From NCBI GenBank assembly GCA_013368315.1, contig JAACJM010000240.1:1-64000 (forward strand): a stretch of 64,000 bases of DNA, given 5' to 3'. The notes below the pieces were generated by a model. The model saw nothing but the letters and a program-made list of their open reading frames with translations, searched no databases and was not told where the DNA came from. A program made the translations under genes and the position numbers. This stretch comes from Tetrapyrgos nigripes. Lineage: Eukaryota > Basidiomycota > Agaricomycetes > Agaricales > Campanellaceae. This document shows, piece by piece, positions 58,701-64,000 of this stretch (within the stretch, counting starts at the first letter, position 1; each line of letters begins with the position of its first letter).

Positions 58701-59237
58701 AGCTCTTTGGATTTGTCATTACCTTATCGGTACTCGACACTACGCTTTAGTGTATGACAGATCCAAGAAAAAGATCACTGAAGCTGACCCATTAGGAACT
58801 GGTCTTGCTGCCTACACAGATCCAAACACTCAATGATCACATACTGGCTTCTTCTTAACATTAGCCTGTGCTACTTTTAGCTGGGTCTCTAGAGCTCAAA
58901 ACACAACTGCACTAAGCTCTACCAAAGCTGAATACATGGCACTTAGTGATTGTAGTCGCCAAGTCATCTGGATAAAAGCTCTCTTAGGAGAGCTCAATAG
59001 AAATGAAAACAGTTGACATTCATGGGGATAATCAAGGATCTATCTTTATTGCATCAAATCCTGTTACAAAAAAACGTTAAGTATCACTTTATTTGTGAAC
59101 ACATAGCGAATAACAACATAACAGTAAAATTCATCGATGGAAGTGATAATCCTGCTGACATGTTTACAAAGAACCTTGGCAAACATAAATTTGAGAAGTT
59201 TAGATCACAACTAGGACTTCAGTTCTATACAGGTTAA
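55757..59237 (+). pseudogene. pol: Copia pol (PR-IN-RT-RNase H)
   Basis: Protease AWLLDSGASAHYT at about 56322. TAA at 56579. Pre-integrase zinc region MHQHTGHPSC ... CCRCLKGK (56765-56890) with TGA at 56814. Integrase core has all three acidic positions in IHSDLKEF, MSDAGGEYT and NGCAERLMHT (56950-57270). RT begins about 57780 with several stops (57803, 57938, 57998), the first catalytic Asp is in GVDVRSVYLYG (58090) and YVDD is intact near 58333, in a different frame. RNase H AALSSTKAEYMALSD-like and GDNQGSIFIASNP blocks lie at 58890-59070, and the C-terminal DMFTKNLGKHKFEKFR at 59160-59205. At least seven lesions in all. Confidence 0.9.
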
Positions 59238-59343
59238 ACCTTGGTACAACGTATCGATATGTCTTTATACAAAGATTCCTTTTGGCTGCTTAAAGCGCCT
59301 TTATGCTTATGCGCACTAAACTGTACAGCTTAGCAAGGGGAAG

Positions 59344-59627
59344 TGTTGAATTGGCAAATTAGTAAGCAGCCATCAACATTAGATTAGATAATGATAGGAT
59401 AAGAATCTAGTTACTTACACTTACTGTACATCATAAGTTCTTAGATAGGTAGTCACATGTACTATCTAGAACAGTATAAAAGGGCTCGTAGTTTGCCCTC
59501 TAGGAATAAGGATTTTTCCTACATCTCATTGCTCATAACCTCTAACAAACCACTCTAACAAGCACTTTTACATCCCCAGGTAAGTATGCAGTTGCCGCTA
59601 TGTATATAGAACATAGCCTGCTCAACA
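59344..59627 (+). repeat. 3' LTR of the Copia element
   Basis: TGTTGAATTGG to GCTCAACA, with a six-base inverted terminus TGTTGA/TCAACA. It is preceded by the purine-rich AGCAAGGGGAAG (59332-59343), the likely polypurine tract. Only a few differences from the 5' LTR. Confidence 0.9.
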
Positions 59628-60250
59628 GTCATGAGTTTGGGAGACTCTTGTGGGAGGATGTTGTAGTGATAGCAGTTGGTGGTAGAGATGAAAGTGGGGT
59701 GTGATTGGAAAGGGCTGTGGTGGACGCTTTATAAAAGAAGCTGAAGGGTCTGGACAATCTGAGAACCGTGATGCCAATATATGGAAATTTTTGTTCAAGC
59801 CGGACTGTATGGAACAAACACAGCAATCAATGTCATTGGGAAGAATCAGGGTCTTCCCACTTAGGAACCATAAGGCTGATATGGAAATTTTGGGTCAAGT
59901 CGTACTGTAAGGAACGAACATGGTGATCAGTATCACTGTGATTGGGAAGGGTCAGGTGCTCTCTTCCTGCTAATAGTGCTTCAGTTTATGTGTTAGTGTC
60001 CTTATCTAGCAAAACTTTGATTGGACCCTTCTGCAAGTGGCTTGGTACATTCTTCATGACCTCTGTTTGGACATTGTCAACTGCATGGTCCTGAATTCGA
60101 GGCTCATCATGGATTCCAAGTTAAATCAGGTATGCAAGACATACGTAAAATCCTCACACTCTGTAATTAGGCTTCTCGAACCAATTACAGTGAATCAGCC
60201 TCAGGCTGCCTATTATAAATCGACCTTTAGTCCATTCATACTAACAGCTA

Positions 60251-61675
60251 TTCATCTTTGGTTTATCTTTATTGCAAATATAGTTTCCTCCCCGACCATG
60301 TGCTGACAAATCCCACTAACCGAATCCCACATTGATACCTACTAAGACCCAAGCTGAAAGTATTGGCATAGCCTGGGGCAGCCTATGAATGGAGCCCCCA
60401 TTCAAGTACTGGTGGAACCTGTACCAACAACAAACCAAACCCACATCCTCATTACGCTTAGTAGCTTCCTCACTCATTTGTATTTCATAGTTGGAGACTG
60501 AAGACTAGTTTCCTTAATACTTTCTAGTGTGCAATCTCTATTATTGAATCAAATCTTAGTACTAGAGTTCCCTGCTACTATGTTATAAACTAACAAAAGG
60601 GATATTTCAAAGCTTCAATTAGTCTTGACAAATTGAAAGGATCGACAAAAGAATGAGTACCAAAAAATCAGCTTTTGCAATCACAACTTTAAGTAGCTAT
60701 CCAAGTTCTAAATCAATCTTTGTATGTTCAAGTTTGAGTAACATTTGAGCATGAGTCAACCTATATATTATACTATGCATGTAAATCAACCTATGGCCAG
60801 AACTCATCGAAGAGATTGATATATTATCAGTGTATATATTGTCAGTGAATCCATACTAAGTACCCAGTAAATCTTCAAGAAACTCTGCTTATAGGCAAGG
60901 TCTGAATAGTACTTGATGTAGGCTCAGTCAACAACTGAAAAGGGTTTCGTTAACACTTGATGAGGGTTTGATCAGTACTATGTTTTGGGTTTGGCCAATC
61001 AATTGAAGTGAGGTTCCGTCAGTACTTGTCTCGGGGAGGACACATATCCTGCATATAAACTAATTTTCCTTCATGTTCCGTTCCTGGTCCTGTCACTGCA
61101 ATTTGACAATTCTAAGTGTCTCTCAGGGACGAGGATGTTGAATCACGGGTGGAATTACTGTCATAACCATTCAAGTACCTTCATTCCCTTTCTCTAAACC
61201 GCCAATTTGACACAGTATTGAGTCAACCGCCAGATCCAGTACCCAGGATTTCTGAGTGATCATCCAACATCATTTCATTTTGACTGGATTCCGTCCCAGC
61301 CAGTAGCATTATCAATATCAAGCCCATAAAACATCTGCTTGTACAAAATAATTGACAATGAAGAGCAAAGCAACAAGCTAGGCCCTCAGGTAAAAGAGTC
61401 ATGATCGATTTGTATGTTCTCACAGCTGAATCAATGTCATCAGCATTAAAAGGTTGTCAAATCGATGCCAGCAGACTTACTGATCAAGTATGCGACCTGA
61501 GAGCTGATGTGTACCTGGGATCAGCCTACATTGTTCTAAAGCTGTTAAGAGCGACATCTCTTTGTCTATGGCCAGCACATTTAATGTTTGCCTTCATCAT
61601 CGAATGAGTACAGTGGAAAGAGAAGTGGTTATGAGTAGATGATGCAGATAGCATCATTGAAGGTTATGTACTCAC
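60251..61675. other. Unique sequence, no gene seen
   Basis: Short frames only. Minor repetition near 60940-61030 (phrases with GGGTTTGATCAGTACT and GAGGTTCCGTCAGTACT). The 61223-61423 frame contains a hydrophobic stretch but has no relatives. Confidence 0.35.
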
Positions 61676-62003
61676 AAGAATTGCAGTGTGAATCATCTGG
61701 GTATCCTCGTAACAGTGAACTATTGCCAGTATGATTTTGAGAGGATGATAGATGTGGTTATGCATAGTAGACCAGCAGAATACATGACAAGATGATTCTT
61801 CCTTCATCAAGGAAAGGGTATCCTCAGATCTGAAGCAATGATAAAGTGAACATTTCATGTCAACGAAAGATCAAATGCTCAGCCAAATGAACCCATACCT
61901 CCACAAATCCACTTCATAAGTACCCCACACAATTGCAGGGATTCACTCATCATGGCAGCATTCTAGCACATCTTGAGCTTTGGAGATGTAGCGTTCCAGA
62001 CAA
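61676..62003 (-). pseudogene. TM-family copy 6, truncated
   Basis: Exon 2 at 61829-61676 is complete (154 bases) with its acceptor and donor, encoding SEDTLSLMKEESSCHVFCW and IVHCYEDTQ. Exon 1 survives only from CLERYISKAQDVLECC onward (about 61910-62000), has a TGA at CHDE*IPAIVW, and lacks the membrane segment. Sequence beyond 62010 belongs to the neighbouring Plavaka pseudogene, so the 5' end was probably lost at that junction. Confidence 0.7.
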
Positions 62004-62046
62004 TGACATCAGCAAATCAGTATTTTTACTGCCGAGCTTCCGGGAC

Positions 62047-64000
62047 TTACAGGCACTTACCAGCTGGCATGAAAGTCGAGCCAAAGTCTGCAAGCCCATA
62101 AGTCCATAAGCCAGTATTTACTCTATTGCAGAATATACCATCTATACAAACTTTTGACTGTGTAGACTCGTCCATTAAGAGTTCATGAGTATGATTATCT
62201 ATGAATGAATTAATGTAGTAAGTAGGAAAAGAAGTGAGAGCACGATCATAAGAAAAATCATCATCTACAGGGACATCTGCAAAGACTGGGGGAAGATGAC
62301 ATCCTCGTACAATGGAGTCAACATGTACTACCTCCAAAGTGTGCCGATTGTGAAAGTCCGTCTCTGGTTTGACAATCCACATATTCATGGCCTCATCTCG
62401 CTCATCACTGACTCGTGTAAACCAATGGACCAAAGCACATTCATGCTGGGAGCCTCGGTGCGTGAACGAGAAGAAAAGAAGCACTCGGGCAACAGTAAGA
62501 CCAAGCATGGAAGGCTCATCCCCTGTAACAATGAAGACTGTGTCTCAGCGAGCCCGTCCACTGTGCCAAGAAGGATGTGACCGTATGCACTCAGAATGCA
62601 TACCACCAGCTCCACACACCTCACTAGGAGCATAGAAACAAGCGACGGCTGAATGGTAGACAGAGATGCGTGAGTCGAATAATGGACAGTTGTTGACATC
62701 AAAGGGCTGCTCAGCATTGGGATGAGCAACTCCCCAGAGGTATTGATGAATAGCATTAAGGAAATGGGGTTGACAGATATGGATTCCAAGAGATTTGGCT
62801 TTGATAGGATAGCCAGATTCTGTAAAAAGATTATTACAAGATATACTGCCTCGTTTTGCTGCAACATGTACAGAACTAAAAGTTGATGGGCCAGAAGATG
62901 GTCCCAGGTCCTTGTTCTCCCCCAACTCATCACTGTTGCCCTGTGTAGGAGGATCTGGGTAGTCTCTGCTCATCACCTGTACCTGGTATGTATATGTGGA
63001 GCCCATCATCATCCTTCGTGCAATAAGGCGTCGCTGCATTCCAACAAGCTTGTCCATGTGAGTAATGCTGACAAGCATTTGATCAAGTGCCTCATATTGA
63101 TTAGAGCGTCGCCAGGGTTCCTTGACTGCCTTGATGTGTTTGTTCTCAGTGATGGATGAGCACAACCCGTTGAAGGAGCCAAAGCAATAGACATTGTCCA
63201 CATAGTGCATCAATGAATGTTGACGGGGAAGGGAGATGCTGTCTCAAACACCAGTATCCACAAACACCTGCTGATATTGGTGAAATTCCTCTAATGCAAC
63301 TTTCATGGCATTGATGTCCATGGTGGTGTGTGAGTTTCGCTGGGCCAGGTAACAGAATCAAGGAAAGCAGACATGGCCTTAACCATTAAGGAAGGCACAT
63401 AGTCCACAATGGCAGTGGGATAGACCTACAAACACAAGTATTGATCACTGGGTTTTGAGCACAAATGATAACACACCTTCATTAACACTTTTGAGTCATC
63501 ACCTGTCCATTGTGTGAAGTTATGGCCATCCGGAAAGTGATGAAGTCCAGGATAAGCAGGGACAGAGAGACCCTGAATGACGAGCACTGATATGAGTATA
63601 CAAATACACTGCACAAAAACAAGATGCACCAGCAATCAATATCCTTTAATATCTTGAGAGCTTCCTAAGGATGTGTAGCCATGATATAATCCATGACCCA
63701 TTCAACAAGATGATCCTTAAATGTTCCCTTAATGACTTGATGTAGAAGGTCCGATGAAAGTAACTCATGAATATCTGTGTGAGGAAACAAGTGTGTGAAG
63801 GGCTAGAATTTGCTGCATTCAGAACACACGACAGTTGAGAAAATACTGGGGACTCACAATGACATCGCTCCTAGCTCCGTAATTGTCCCAAAGAATATCT
63901 GCATTCCAGTGCCTGAGCCTCCACAATTCGTCCTTTTCACAGGTCCATGGTCTATTTTCCCCTGTATCGAGCTCATCTGGCAGGTTTGTGCATCTGAAAT
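62047..64000 (-). pseudogene. Plavaka-type transposase, decayed, truncated by window edge
   Basis: Plavaka are CACTA-related fungal DNA transposons. Family blocks in order from the right edge are ENRPWTCEKDELWRLRHWN (about 63920), DIHELLSSDLLHQVIKGTFK (about 63740), FPDGHNFTQWTGDDSKVLMK (about 63510), FNGLCSSITENKHIKAVKEP (about 63140), PFDVNNCPLFDSRISVYHSA (about 62670), GGMHSECIRS (about 62590) and ARVLLFFSFTHRG ... LVHWFT (about 62440), and the frame runs on to 62047. Introns with GT-AG ends appear near 63830 and 63460. Stops interrupt it: TAG in THP*EAL (about 63666), TGA at GV*DSI (63244-63246) and TGA at RAR*DTVF (62545-62547). The N-terminal part lies beyond the window, and no TIRs were identified. 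Confidence 0.8.

Larger units (their letters stand above)
53576..59627 (+). mobile_element. Ty1/Copia retrotransposon, full length but broken
   Basis: Two 284-bp LTRs with pol in Copia order (protease, integrase, reverse transcriptase, RNase H). Target duplication GTCAT at 53571-53575 and 59628-59632. Copy B of the block shows the empty site as GTCGTCATGAG near 22390. Multiple stops and frameshifts make it non-autonomous. Confidence 0.95.
51726..60250. repeat. Block D: second copy of the 20.97-23.17 kb block
   Basis: Sequence from inside the right arm of the foldback at 19726-21145 through the DUF6699 gene and on to about 23160 is repeated here in the same orientation. It is interrupted by a solo LTR (52610-53050) and a Copia element (53576-59627), and lacks about 190 bases corresponding to 22785-22970. 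The left boundary inside the foldback arm shows that the block was copied after that element had inserted. Confidence 0.8.

Noticed and set aside
1..64000. CRISPR arrays, rRNA genes, riboswitches
   Set aside because: The only regularly spaced repeats are two-copy tandems; no rRNA or riboswitch-like sequence was recognised, and the context is eukaryotic.

Overview
The window looks like a transposon-packed, gene-poor stretch of a basidiomycete (probably Agaricomycete) nuclear genome. The evidence is short GT-AG introns of 45-100 bases, an eS6 ribosomal protein relative of the basidiomycete type, four DUF6699-type sequences, a Plavaka transposase, a fungal 'DNA breaking-rejoining' tyrosine recombinase, and LTR elements of the chromodomain Ty3/Gypsy and Ty1/Copia types. 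I saw no rRNA, no convincing tRNA gene, no CRISPR array and no bacterial-style operon.

Layout. 1-5.4 kb: an intact small membrane-protein gene (TM-family copy 1), a decayed DUF6699 gene (A) and an 841-bp solo LTR. 5.4-14.6 kb: a hAT-like MITE, a repeat unit at 6000-6870 that acts as an empty-site reference, and a tandem duplication of over 3 kb carrying TM-family copies 2 and 3. Copy 3 has a 694-bp TIR element in its 3' tail. 14.6-19.6 kb: a 4956-bp element with short TIRs and a perfect 8-bp target duplication. It holds a tyrosine recombinase pseudogene, two identical 66-bp direct repeats and a nested MITE. 19.7-23.1 kb: a foldback element full of splice-acceptor-like motifs, then the only intact DUF6699 reading frame (B). 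24.4-27.2 kb: TM-family copy 4, a 72-bp palindrome and an eS6 pseudogene that kept its introns. 28.1-38.6 kb: a nested set of insertions. A DUF6699 gene (C) is split by a hAT-like element, which holds a second hAT-like element and an 8354-bp Gypsy element. The Gypsy element is itself broken by a 526-bp solo LTR inside its chromodomain and by a 1.7-kb insertion between gag and pol. 38.9-48.6 kb: mostly non-coding, with a further hAT-like MITE, tandem repeats and foldbacks. 48.6-51.6 kb: diverged TM-family copy 5, a remnant copy and a second solo LTR of the 4-kb family. 51.7-60.2 kb: a second copy of the 21-23 kb block (DUF6699 D), broken by a 441-bp solo LTR and a 6052-bp Copia element. 61.7-64 kb: a truncated TM-family copy and a Plavaka transposase pseudogene running off the right edge.

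There are no cooperating pathways here. The main story is the order of insertions, readable from target-site duplications and from empty sites in the paralogous copies. A second theme is decay by C-to-T/G-to-A changes, often at CpG: CGA-to-TGA stops recur in unrelated coding remnants. The third is an uncharacterised family of small, single-membrane-segment proteins with an invariant 154-base middle exon, in six copies plus one remnant, all on the minus strand.

Boundaries with matching target duplications are precise. Assignments to superfamilies such as hAT rest on terminus style and duplication length, not on any transposase.
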